Source of the DNA: Sphingomonas corticis | GTDB lineage: Bacteria > Pseudomonadota > Alphaproteobacteria > Sphingomonadales > Sphingomonadaceae | Reading direction: 5' to 3' | Assembly (NCBI RefSeq): GCF_012035195.1 | Contig: NZ_JAAVJH010000007.1 | Coordinates: 81,313-145,312 of the forward strand | Length of the DNA: 64,000 nucleotides | Shown here: in pieces, positions 1 through 8,247 of the stretch | Layout of the letters: every line of letters begins with the position of its first letter | Numbering within the stretch: the stretch's first letter is position 1 | Notes under the pieces: generated by a model | What the model was told of the DNA's origin: nothing | Seen by the model: only the letters and a program-made list of their open reading frames with translations | The model's database searches: none | Translations under genes and position numbers: made by a program

Positions 1-1090
1 GCTTCACCTGCGCGAACCAGCGCGTCGCCCACCACAAGGGCGGCGCCGCGACCGCAGCGATCAGCCACACCCACGCTACCGAGGGCACCTCCCCTTCGCC
101 ACCCGCCAGCGCGACCCACGCGACCTTCGCGAGGTGAAGCACGTAAAGGTGCAGCAGGTAGAAGAACAGCGGCGCACCGCCCATCACCGCCAGCGCCCCG
201 CCCGGCTGCGCATCCCACGCCGCCAACAGCAGCGCGCCGATTCCGAGCGTCAGCAGCAGGAAATCGAGCGAGGGCGGGTATTTGGTAAGGTTGACGAACG
301 CCATGGCGGTTTGACCCATGCCGCCCTCCGCGCCCCAGGGCACCGAATCGCCGTACAGGTTCAACGCGCGCAGGGCGACGAACGCGCCCAGCATCGCCAC
401 GCCGGCGATCGCCAGCCGCCGTCGCCGCGCCCCGCGCTCCAGCACGAACCACGGGCCGACGGTGTAGCCGAGCGCGATCACGCCGATCCACGGCAGCACC
501 GGATAGGAGGTCCGCGCCCGCAACCCGTCGCCGAGCGCGATGTAGCCGCGATCGTGCAGGACGGCCCAGACCGCATGCCCGGCTCCCCCCGGGGGCAGGC
601 TGACCGGATCGAGGAGATTGTGCCCCGCCACGATCCCCACGCCGATCGCGGCGACGGCGGCGCGCGGCAGGTACACCAGCGCCGCCAGCGCGACCATCGA
701 CATGCCGATCGCGAAGATCACCTGAAGGTAGATGGTCGTCGGCGGCAGCGCGAAGCTCCAGGCGAAGCCGACCAGCGTGACCTCCAGCACGATCAGGAAC
801 GCACCCCGCTTCAGCAGGAAAGCGGCCGTGTCGGCGGTGGAGCGTCCCTGCCCGTAGAGCCAGGCGGCGAGTCCCGTCAGCGCCACGAACACCGGCGCGC
901 ACAGATGCGCCGCCAGTCGGGTGAGGAACAGCGCGGGCGAGGTCGCCGCGAGGTCCATCGGGTCCGCCACCTGGTGTCCGATGAAGAAGAACTCGCGCGC
1001 ATGATCGACCAGCATCAGCAGCATGACGAGCCCGCGCAGCCGGTCGATCGATTCGATGCGCTGCGGCCGATGGGGCGGGTCGGGCGGCAT
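1..1090 (-). CDS. DUF1624 / heparan-alpha-glucosaminide N-acetyltransferase-like membrane protein (partial)
   Basis: About 363 residues are visible and the C-terminus lies beyond the window start. The N-terminus reads RIESIDRLRGLVMLLMLVDH followed by AREFFF, which is the signature of the DUF1624/YeiB-HGSNAT group of polytopic membrane acyltransferases. At least eight hydrophobic, probably membrane-spanning stretches follow, including LFFYLLHLYVLHLAKVAWVAL near the visible end. Family members are thought to acylate sugars or envelope components across the inner membrane, but the substrate here is unknown. The start at 1090 is the first in-frame ATG before the conserved motif; no clear Shine-Dalgarno is seen, and another ATG at 1101 is out of frame. 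The gene is transcribed away from the TonB receptor and shares a 203-bp divergent region with it. The family call is good, the function open. Confidence 0.82.
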   Translation of the reverse strand, partial: MPPDPPHRPQRIESIDRLRGLVMLLMLVDHAREFFFIGHQVADPMDLAATSPALFLTRLAAHLCAPVFVALTGLAAWLYGQGRSTADTAAFLLKRGAFLIVLEVTLVGFAWSFALPPTTIYLQVIFAIGMSMVALAALVYLPRAAVAAIGVGIVAGHNLLDPVSLPPGGAGHAVWAVLHDRGYIALGDGLRARTSYPVLPWIGVIALGYTVGPWFVLERGARRRRLAIAGVAMLGAFVALRALNLYGDSVPWGAEGGMGQTAMAFVNLTKYPPSLDFLLLTLGIGALLLAAWDAQPGGALAVMGGAPLFFYLLHLYVLHLAKVAWVALAGGEGEVPSVAWVWLIAAVAAPPLWWATRWFAQVK

Positions 1091-1265
1091 GGCGGCGCCA
1101 TGTAATAATATCACATCTGCGTCAACCACCCGGGCGTTCCGCTAGCTGGTTGCGATAACGGCCCGGCCGGCGTTTTCTATCGCCGCCGCCGATTTGTTAT
1201 TGCAGCGCTTTTCGCAAGCCGTTAGGAATGGAGGACGAGTAGCGCACGCAAGCCGGGCTTGTGAA

Positions 1266-1279
1266 TGATAGCGCTAACG
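1266..1279 (+). promoter_or_regulatory. xyl-box-like LacI-family operator before the TonB receptor
   Basis: TGATAGCGCTAACG lies 14 bp before the receptor ATG. It matches 12 of 14 positions of the xyl-box (TGGTAGCGCTAACA) described for xylan-utilisation TonB systems in Xanthomonas. Its core AGCGCT is a palindrome of the kind read by LacI-family repressors. It sits just before the Shine-Dalgarno, where bound repressor would block transcription. Regulation by xylo-oligosaccharides is inferred. Confidence 0.55.
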
Positions 1280-1293
1280 TAGGGGAGGATAGA

Positions 1294-4200
1294 ATGAAGA
1301 CAGGGGTCGTCACTCGCGTGCCCGCGCTTCCGCGGTTCGTCGGCAGCACGTCGTTGATCGCGATCGCCAGCATGATGAGCGCCCAGCCCGCCGCGGCGCA
1401 GGCCACCGACGCTCCCGATACGCAGACCGAGGCAGCGACGACGCCGGCCACCGAGGGCAAGGTCGTGACCACCACCTCCTCCGCCCAGGCGCAGATTGGC
1501 GCCAGCGGCGGCGGCACCGACCAGGCGCAGTCGACGCCGACGCTCCAGGCCACCGACGCCAGCGGCAACGACCTGATCGTCACCGGCTATCGCCAGTCGC
1601 TGCAGAGCGCGCAGAGCCTGAAGCGCAACTCCGATTCGATCGTCGACTCGGTCACGGCCGAGGACATCGGCGCGCTGCCCGACCGCTCCGTGGTCGAGAC
1701 GTTGCAGCGCATCCCGGGTGTATCGATCTCGCGCTTCGCGGCGGGCGTCGATCCGGACCACTTCTCCGTCGAGGGTTCGCAGGCGACCGTCCGCGGCCTC
1801 ACCTACGTCCGTTCCGAGTTCAATGGCCGCGAGGCGTTCTCCGCGCTGAACGGCCGCTCGCTCGGCTTCCAGGACGTGCCGTCGGAGCTGCTGGGCGGCG
1901 TGGACGTGTTCAAGTCGCCGACCGCCGACCGGATCGAGGGCGGCATCTCCGGCATCGTCAACCTGCGCACGCGCAAGCCGTTCGACGCCAAGGGCACGTA
2001 CATCGCCGGTTCCGCGGAGATGAACTACGGCGATTTCGTCGCCAAGTCCGCACCGACGCTGTCGATCCTCGGCAGCACGCGCTGGGACACGCCGATCGGC
2101 GAGATCGGTGTGCTGGGCAGCGTGGTCTATTCCAAGCTGTTCACCCGCAACGACCGGTTGCAGGTGTCCAGCTTCCGCACCCGCCCGGTCTATTCGGACG
2201 GCACCCGCACCGACGTCGTCCCCTTCACCGGCGCGACGCAGCGCGGCAGCGCGCTGTTCCCGCGCGGCGCCGTGGTCGGCTCGCAGCAGTTCGAGCGCGA
2301 GCGCGAGGGTTATTCGGGGGCGCTGCAATGGCGCTCGCCCGACCGGTCGATGGAGGCGACGTTCCAGTTCCTGCGCTCCGACGCGCGGCAGAACTGGATC
2401 GAGCACACGATCGAGATCGCGACGGACAACGTCACCTCGAACGGCGACAGCCGGGCGCGCGCGGGCACGTCGATCAGCTTCGACGGGGACGATCTGTTCG
2501 ACCAGGGCCTCATCACCGGGCCGACCGGCTGGCGCGCGGACCAGAACACCCCGCCGACCGCGGCCACCCCGGCCGGGCTCCGCACGCCCGCCTTCGGCCT
2601 GCAATCGAACAACCAGTACCGCGAGCATCGCGAGCGCAGCGTCACCGAGGATTACGGCTTCAACTTCAAGTGGAACGTCAACGAGCGGATCGGCATCACG
2701 CTCGACTACGACCACGTGACGTCGACCGGCGAGATGCTGGACAACGGCATTTGGGGTACGACGTATCAGGACGCCTTCATCAAGCTGAACGGCAAGGACC
2801 TGCCCGTCGTGCAGTTCGTCGCACCGCAATCGTGCGAGGGCGCGTCGCTGAATGCGCAGGGTCAATGCGTGGGCACGCCGGGCGCGGTGAGCACCTATCC
2901 GACGTACACGACCGGGGCGAACAGCAATTTCGCCGATCCGTTCAACAACTTCTGGCGCGCGGCGATGGACCATGCGGAGGAATCGTCCGGCAATTCCGAC
3001 GCCTTCCGCATCGACGGCGAGCTGACTTTCCCCGACAGCAACTTCCTGAAGGCGGTGCGGGCGGGCTACCGCTTCGCCGACCGCGACCAGATTGCGCGCA
3101 ATTCCACCTACAATTGGGGCGTGCTGTCGGAGCAATGGGGCAACGGCGGCCCGGTGTGGATGGACGAGCAGATCGGCGGTGCCGGCGGCGACCAGACCGG
3201 CACTCTCTCGCAGGTCGGCCAGTATGAGGCCCATCCCTACGCCAACTTCTTCCGCGGGCAGGTGGCCGATCCCACCGGCAACCAGCCGCGGCTCTACTGG
3301 TCGGGCAACCCGGCGCGCGACTATGCGCAGTACATCGCCTTCGCCAAGTCGATCCGCGACGAGTGGCTGCCCGCCGGCACGGTGCCGACCGGCGGTTCGG
3401 GCGGGTGGCTGCCGCTGGCCGAGCGGCCCGGCATCGTCAACGGCAGCTACTATCTGCCGGGCGAGGTGAATCCGATCCAGGAGCGCAACAACGCCGGCTA
3501 CGTCATGGCCCAGATCGACACGCGCTTCGACAACGACTGGCGCCTGTCGGGCAACCTGGGCGTCCGCTACAGCAGCACGCAGCGCACCAGCAGCGGCTTC
3601 CTGCAATTCCGGCAGACCGAGCCGCTGACACCCGACGACACCTGCCGCACCACGATCCAGCAGATCGTGAATCCGCAGGCGGGGCAGACGCCGCCGGCGA
3701 CGCCGACGGTGCCCGCGGGCTGCGCCTTCCTGTACAGCAACCCCGGCCTGCGCGCGAACGTCCGTGCGTTCCAGAACGGCGCACTGGTGCCGAACGACTA
3801 CAAGCTGACGTACGATTACTGGCTGCCGGCGATCAACCTGAAGCTGGAAGTCAACGACGAGCTCCAGTTCCGCGCCGCCTATTTCAAGGGCATCTCGCCG
3901 CCGAACACGACGCAGATCCGCAACTATTTCGACGTGGCGATCGGCGCGCAGACCGATCCCGGCACCGTGCTGACGGTGGTGCCGAACCTGGCCACCGCGG
4001 ATCCCAACGACGGCATCATCCAGAATGAGGGCGCCGTCCGGTTCGAGGGCGCGAACCTGCGCGCCGGATCGCCCGACCTGCGACCGGTGACGGCGGACAA
4101 TTTCGACCTGACCGCGGAATGGTATTTCAACAAGGTCGGCTCGCTGACCCTCTCCGCCTTCTACAAGGAGGTGAAGGGCGTCGTCGTGTTCGCCACGGAC

Positions 4201-4818
4201 CGGCAGACCTTCACCAACAACGGCCAGTCGTTCGATGCCGTGGTGACGCGCGAGTTCAACTCGCCCGACACCGGCAAGGTGAAGGGGTTCGAACTCGCCT
4301 ACCAGCAGACCTACGACTTCCTGCCCGGCCCCCTCGCCGGCCTCGGCCTCCAGGCGAACTACACCCACGTGCGCAGCAGCGGCGTGCCGCAACCCTCGCT
4401 CGATCCCGGCGATCCTGCGGTGGCCGAGGGGCTGACGTCCAACGTCAACGTCTCCGGCTTCGGCCTGCAGGGACTGTCGAAGCACAATTTCAACGTCACC
4501 CCCTTCTACGACTACAAGGGGCTGTCGCTGCGTGCTTCCTACGCCTGGCGCTCGCGCTACCTGCTGACGACGCGCGACGTCATCACGCCGTTCGACCCGG
4601 TGTTCCAGGAAGATTACGGCCAGCTCGACGCGTCCGTCTTCATCCAGGCGTCGAAGAACCTGCGGCTCGGCATTCAGGGCGTGAACCTGACGAACTCGAT
4701 CACGAAGACGTCGGTGGCGGTGCAGGGGCCGGGCGGGGTGGACGACGTGCGTATCGTGCCGCGCGGCTGGTTCATGAACGACCGCCGTTTCAGCGCGATC
4801 GCGCGGTTCAACTTCTGA
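1294..4818 (+). CDS. TonB-dependent receptor (Xanthomonas/Caulobacter type)
   Basis: A 1174-residue outer-membrane receptor for energised substrate uptake. The ATG at 1294 is preceded by a strong Shine-Dalgarno (GGGGAGGA); an in-frame GTG at 1261 lies inside the operator region and is less likely. A signal peptide ends near PAAAQA (about residue 36). A Thr/Gly/Ala-rich spacer of about 50 residues follows, then the TonB-box-like DLIVTGYR and a plug domain with DIGALPDRSVVETLQRIPGV, typical of the large TonB-Xanth-Caul subfamily. The rest is beta-barrel and ends in the terminal aromatic ARFNF. This subfamily often sits with glycoside hydrolases and flavin-dependent halogenases, as here with GH10, GH9 and halogenases downstream. 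The ligand is probably a plant-cell-wall oligosaccharide, inferred from the operator and neighbours. Confidence 0.93.
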   Translation: MKTGVVTRVPALPRFVGSTSLIAIASMMSAQPAAAQATDAPDTQTEAATTPATEGKVVTTTSSAQAQIGASGGGTDQAQSTPTLQATDASGNDLIVTGYRQSLQSAQSLKRNSDSIVDSVTAEDIGALPDRSVVETLQRIPGVSISRFAAGVDPDHFSVEGSQATVRGLTYVRSEFNGREAFSALNGRSLGFQDVPSELLGGVDVFKSPTADRIEGGISGIVNLRTRKPFDAKGTYIAGSAEMNYGDFVAKSAPTLSILGSTRWDTPIGEIGVLGSVVYSKLFTRNDRLQVSSFRTRPVYSDGTRTDVVPFTGATQRGSALFPRGAVVGSQQFEREREGYSGALQWRSPDRSMEATFQFLRSDARQNWIEHTIEIATDNVTSNGDSRARAGTSISFDGDDLFDQGLITGPTGWRADQNTPPTAATPAGLRTPAFGLQSNNQYREHRERSVTEDYGFNFKWNVNERIGITLDYDHVTSTGEMLDNGIWGTTYQDAFIKLNGKDLPVVQFVAPQSCEGASLNAQGQCVGTPGAVSTYPTYTTGANSNFADPFNNFWRAAMDHAEESSGNSDAFRIDGELTFPDSNFLKAVRAGYRFADRDQIARNSTYNWGVLSEQWGNGGPVWMDEQIGGAGGDQTGTLSQVGQYEAHPYANFFRGQVADPTGNQPRLYWSGNPARDYAQYIAFAKSIRDEWLPAGTVPTGGSGGWLPLAERPGIVNGSYYLPGEVNPIQERNNAGYVMAQIDTRFDNDWRLSGNLGVRYSSTQRTSSGFLQFRQTEPLTPDDTCRTTIQQIVNPQAGQTPPATPTVPAGCAFLYSNPGLRANVRAFQNGALVPNDYKLTYDYWLPAINLKLEVNDELQFRAAYFKGISPPNTTQIRNYFDVAIGAQTDPGTVLTVVPNLATADPNDGIIQNEGAVRFEGANLRAGSPDLRPVTADNFDLTAEWYFNKVGSLTLSAFYKEVKGVVVFATDRQTFTNNGQSFDAVVTREFNSPDTGKVKGFELAYQQTYDFLPGPLAGLGLQANYTHVRSSGVPQPSLDPGDPAVAEGLTSNVNVSGFGLQGLSKHNFNVTPFYDYKGLSLRASYAWRSRYLLTTRDVITPFDPVFQEDYGQLDASVFIQASKNLRLGIQGVNLTNSITKTSVAVQGPGGVDDVRIVPRGWFMNDRRFSAIARFNF

Positions 4819-4825
4819 TGCGCGT

Positions 4826-4853
4826 GGGGCCGCCGATGATCGTCGGCGGTCCC
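4826..4853. terminator. Bidirectional hairpin terminator
   Basis: Arms GGGGCCGCCGA (4826-4836) and TCGGCGGTCCC (4843-4853) form an 11-bp stem, with one G-T wobble, around a 6-nt loop, followed by TCGTTTCG. It lies 8 bp after the receptor stop and 15 bp beyond the end of the convergent DUF6445 gene, so it may serve both. The T-tract is short. Confidence 0.6.
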
Positions 4854-4868
4854 TCGTTTCGAAAGATG

Positions 4869-5564
4869 CTATCGCAGCGTCAGGAAGATGTTCGCCGTCA
4901 GCCGGCCGGTCCGCGGATCGTCGGTCAGCAGCGACGGCTCACGGATGATGCCCGAATGCAGCAGCCGGCTGCGATAGACGACCACGCGGTCGAACGCCGC
5001 CTCCACCGCGTCGATGCGCCGGAAGGCGGCGTCGTCACCCGCATATCCCTGCCCCACCGCCTCGGCGGCGCGGGCCGCCTCGTACGCGGGCAGCCGATCG
5101 GGCGTCAGCGCCTCGAAACCGGTGGCGCGATGGCGGAAGAAGGCGGTGCCGCCGAACGCAGGGTCGCACAGGTAGTGCAGGATCGCGAACTGGTGCGGAT
5201 CGGCCGTGTCGACGTGCGGCGCGCGCTGCGTCGGCACGAGCCGGTCGGGCGGCAGCGTGACCAGCGAGAAGTTGCACTCGGCCCGGCGAGGTCGCGCAGC
5301 GGGATCGAGCGCGAAGGCCGCGACGATCCCCCGCGCCAGCACGCGCACCATGTCGCCGACATAGTCGAGCGGCGCGGCCGCACGCAGCCCGGGATAGCCC
5401 CCCGCGGGGCCGTAGGCCGGCTGGAAGTCCGAGGCGGCGGCCGCCTCCACCAGCGCCGCGGGCTGCGCCATCGCGCCATCGATCACGAGCAGCGGCTCGC
5501 GCTCGTGCCCGATCCGGCGCACGCCGGTGCGGGCGAGGTCGGAAAGTGGGAAACGGACCGGCAT
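4869..5564 (-). CDS. DUF6445 family protein
   Basis: A 231-residue soluble protein without a signal peptide. DUF6445 proteins recur beside TonB receptors and tryptophan-halogenase-like genes in sphingomonads and caulobacters; their biochemical role is not established. The spacing HVDTADPHQFAILHYLCDP, then GGTAFFRHR, then a C-terminal RSRLLHSG resembles the H-x-D ... H ... R arrangement of 2-oxoglutarate/Fe(II) oxygenase double-stranded beta-helix proteins, so an oxygenase-like fold is a reasonable inference. The start at 5564 (MPVRFPLSD) is the first ATG of the conserved part; the frame stays open far upstream but only as antisense of the GH10 gene. It is divergent from that gene with a 54-bp gap, so the two promoters must overlap. 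Confidence 0.72.
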   Translation of the reverse strand: MPVRFPLSDLARTGVRRIGHEREPLLVIDGAMAQPAALVEAAAASDFQPAYGPAGGYPGLRAAAPLDYVGDMVRVLARGIVAAFALDPAARPRRAECNFSLVTLPPDRLVPTQRAPHVDTADPHQFAILHYLCDPAFGGTAFFRHRATGFEALTPDRLPAYEAARAAEAVGQGYAGDDAAFRRIDAVEAAFDRVVVYRSRLLHSGIIREPSLLTDDPRTGRLTANIFLTLR

Positions 5565-5618
5565 ATCAACGATATACTTGGCGGCTGACGGCACCGGCAA
5601 GCGATCGCGACAGCGGAG

Positions 5619-6791
5619 ATGGCAGTGACTTCGATACGGGACGACAAGACGATGGTCGATCGTCGCACGATGCTGGCGGGTGGTGCGGGCGTCGCGATCG
5701 GGGCGCTCGGTTCTTCCCCGGCGGCGGCGGCGGCGGGCGGGCTTCACGCCCTGGCGGCGACGCGCGGGCTGTCGTTCGGCACGTGCCTCGCCGCGCCGCG
5801 GCGGGACAACGGCTCGCTCGGCAATCCGCGCTTCGCCGCGCTGGTGGAGCGCGACTGCGGCATGGCGGTGCCGGAGAATGCGATGAAGTGGCAGGCGATC
5901 CGCCCGTCCGCCGACCGCTACGACTTCGCCGCCTTCGACGCGATCGTCGATGCCGCGATTAGGCGGGGCCTGCGGCTGCGCGGGCACACCCTGCTGTGGC
6001 ATTACGACCGCTGGTTCCCCCGCTGGCTGGTCGACTACGACTTCGGCTCGCAGAAGCGCGCCACCGCCGAGCGCCTGCTGCAAACGCACATCCGCACCGT
6101 CGCGGCGCGTTACGGCCGGCGGATCGGCAGCTACGACGTGGTGAACGAGGCGGTGGACCCCGCAGACGGCTCGCTGCGCTCCACCGCGCTGTCGCGGGCG
6201 ATGGGCGGGGCGGAGCCGGTGCTGGACCTCGCCTTCCACGCCGCCAGGGCGGCGGCGCCGCACGCCGAGCTGGTCTACAACGACTATATGAGCTGGGAGG
6301 ACGGCAACCAGAAGCATCGCGACGGCGTGCTCCGGCTCCTGGAAGGCTTCCGCACGCGCGGCACGCCGGTCCATGCGCTGGGCGTGCAATCGCACATCGG
6401 CGTGTTCGAGCCGACGGACTCGATCGAGCGGCTGGTCGTGCGGCTGACCCCGGCGTGGCGCGGGTTCCTCGACCAGGTGACGGGCATGGGCTATCGCCTC
6501 GTCGTGACCGAGTTCGACGTGCGCGACCGCGGCCTGCCCGCCGACATCGCCCGCCGCGATCGCGACGTGGCGGCGTTCGCGCGCGGCTACCTCGACGTCA
6601 TGCTGTCCTACCCGCAGCTTCGCGACGTGCTCGCCTGGGGCATCACCGACCGGTTCAGCTGGCTGCGCGGGTTCGAGCCGCGACCCGACGGCAAGATCAC
6701 CCGCGGCCTGCCCTATGACGAGGAATACGCGCCCAAGCCGCTCTACGGTGCGATCCGTGATGCGCTGGCGGCGGCGACGCCGCGACGCTGA
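5619..6791 (+). CDS. GH10 family endo-beta-1,4-xylanase
   Basis: A 390-residue glycoside hydrolase of family 10. The acid/base is Glu177 in DVVNEAVDP and the nucleophile Glu298 in VVTEFDV. PENAMKW near residue 85 and RGHTLLWH near 121 are the standard substrate-binding signatures. The N-terminus has DRRTMLAGGAGVAIGALG, a twin-arginine-like export signal ending near SSPAAAAA; if translation starts at the in-frame ATG at 5652 the signal would be more typical in length. Family members cleave xylan backbones, here most likely in the periplasm on oligosaccharides brought in by the upstream receptor. It is the first gene of the GH10-halogenase-GH9 operon; the next start lies 1 bp after its stop. 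Confidence 0.93.
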   Translation: MAVTSIRDDKTMVDRRTMLAGGAGVAIGALGSSPAAAAAGGLHALAATRGLSFGTCLAAPRRDNGSLGNPRFAALVERDCGMAVPENAMKWQAIRPSADRYDFAAFDAIVDAAIRRGLRLRGHTLLWHYDRWFPRWLVDYDFGSQKRATAERLLQTHIRTVAARYGRRIGSYDVVNEAVDPADGSLRSTALSRAMGGAEPVLDLAFHAARAAAPHAELVYNDYMSWEDGNQKHRDGVLRLLEGFRTRGTPVHALGVQSHIGVFEPTDSIERLVVRLTPAWRGFLDQVTGMGYRLVVTEFDVRDRGLPADIARRDRDVAAFARGYLDVMLSYPQLRDVLAWGITDRFSWLRGFEPRPDGKITRGLPYDEEYAPKPLYGAIRDALAAATPRR

Positions 6792-6792
6792 C

Positions 6793-8247
6793 GTGGCCGC
6801 GGGGGCGACCATCGGCTCGGTCCTGATCGTCGGCGGCGGCACCGCCGGCTGGATGACCGCGGTCGCGCTGTCGCACAAGCTGCGCCACGCGCGGGTCGAG
6901 GTGACGCTGGTCGAGAGCGAGGCGATCGGCACGGTGGGCGTGGGCGAGGCGACGGTGCCGCCGATCCGCGCGTTCAACGCCGCGCTGGGGCTGGACGAGG
7001 CCGCGTTCATGCGCCCCACCCACGCGACCTACAAGCTGGGCATCGAATTCCGCGACTGGGCCCGCCGGGGCGACCGCTACTTCCACCCGTTCGGCCCCTT
7101 CGGCGAGCCGATCGGCGGCGTCCCCTTCCATCAGCATTGGCTCGCCGCCGGCGCGCTCGCCGGCGCGTTCGACGATTACTCGCTCGCCGCGCGCATGGCC
7201 CACCACGGCCGCTTCGCCGCACCGGGGCCGGCATCCCCCTACGGCTATGCCTATCAGTTCGACGCGGCGGGCTATGCCGCCTATCTGCGCGGCGTGGCAG
7301 AGGCACGCGGGGTCGTCCGCGTCGAGGGACGGATCGTCGACGTGGTGCGCGGCGCCGGCGACGATCTCGCCGCGGTGGTGACGGACGACGGGCGCCGGTT
7401 GGCCGCGGACCTGTTCGTCGACTGCTCCGGCTTTCGCGGCCTGCTGATCGCCGAGGCGCTCGGCGCGGGGTGGGACGACTGGCGGCACTGGCTGCCGTGC
7501 GACCGCGCCTGGGCGATGCCGACGGAGCGGACCGGTCCACCGGCACCCTATACGCGCGCGACCGCGCTCGACGCCGGCTGGGCGTGGCGCATCCCGCTGA
7601 CGCATCGCACCGGTAACGGCCACGTCTTTGCCAGCGACTTCCTGTCGGAGGACGCAGCGCGCGACAGCCTGATCGCTCTGCTCGACGCCCCAGCCCTCGC
7701 CGAACCCCGCCTGCTTCGCTTCGCCGCGGGCAAGCGGCGGCGGCAGTGGATCGGCAATACCGTCGCGATCGGCCTTTCCGCCGGCTTCCTGGAACCGCTC
7801 GAATCCACGTCGATCCATCTGGCGCAGGTCGCGATCGAGCGGCTGCTCGACCTGTTCCCCACGGGCGACGGCGACCCCGCCGACGCCGCCGAGTTCGACC
7901 GCGTGATGGCGAACGAATATGAGCGCGTGCGCGACCTCATCATCCTGCACTACGCCGCGACCGAGCGCGACGACACGCCGTTCTTCCGCCATGTCCGCAC
8001 CATGGCGCTGCCCGACAGCCTGGCGGAGAAGCTGGCGCTGTTCCGCGCGCGTGGCGTCGTGATGCCCTATCGCCACGGCCTGTTCGCAGAGCCGAGCTGG
8101 CTCGCCGTCTACCTCGGCCAGCGCGTGCGCCCCGCCGGGCACGATCCACGCGCGACCGGCGACGCGGCGGTGCTGGCGCAGATGCGCGCCGCGATCGAGG
8201 CGGAGGCGCTGGGGATGCCGCGTCACGAAGAGGTGTTGGCGCGATGA
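6793..8247 (+). CDS. Flavin-dependent tryptophan-halogenase-family protein 1
   Basis: 484 residues from a GTG one base after the GH10 stop; an upstream in-frame ATG at 6760 lies inside GH10. The dinucleotide-binding motif is VGGGTAGW (residues 13-20). VGVGEATVPP follows near 49, then the lysine equivalent to the catalytic Lys79 of PrnA (Lys81 in TYKLGIEF), the halogenase signature WAWRIP (263-268) and a C-terminal EPLESTSIHL. All hallmarks of an active FADH2-dependent halogenase are present. Such enzymes form HOCl/HOBr and pass the halogen to a substrate by way of the lysine. In sphingomonads and xanthomonads they recur beside TonB receptors; the native substrates are generally unknown. No flavin reductase is encoded next to it. 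It overlaps the next gene by ATGA. Confidence 0.9.
   Translation: MAAGATIGSVLIVGGGTAGWMTAVALSHKLRHARVEVTLVESEAIGTVGVGEATVPPIRAFNAALGLDEAAFMRPTHATYKLGIEFRDWARRGDRYFHPFGPFGEPIGGVPFHQHWLAAGALAGAFDDYSLAARMAHHGRFAAPGPASPYGYAYQFDAAGYAAYLRGVAEARGVVRVEGRIVDVVRGAGDDLAAVVTDDGRRLAADLFVDCSGFRGLLIAEALGAGWDDWRHWLPCDRAWAMPTERTGPPAPYTRATALDAGWAWRIPLTHRTGNGHVFASDFLSEDAARDSLIALLDAPALAEPRLLRFAAGKRRRQWIGNTVAIGLSAGFLEPLESTSIHLAQVAIERLLDLFPTGDGDPADAAEFDRVMANEYERVRDLIILHYAATERDDTPFFRHVRTMALPDSLAEKLALFRARGVVMPYRHGLFAEPSWLAVYLGQRVRPAGHDPRATGDAAVLAQMRAAIEAEALGMPRHEEVLAR

Noticed and set aside
1222..4485. 1087-codon open frame on the minus strand opposite the TonB receptor
   Set aside because: Arg/Ala/Val/Gly-rich translation typical of antisense in high-GC DNA; the plus frame has full receptor motifs, signal peptide and ribosome site.
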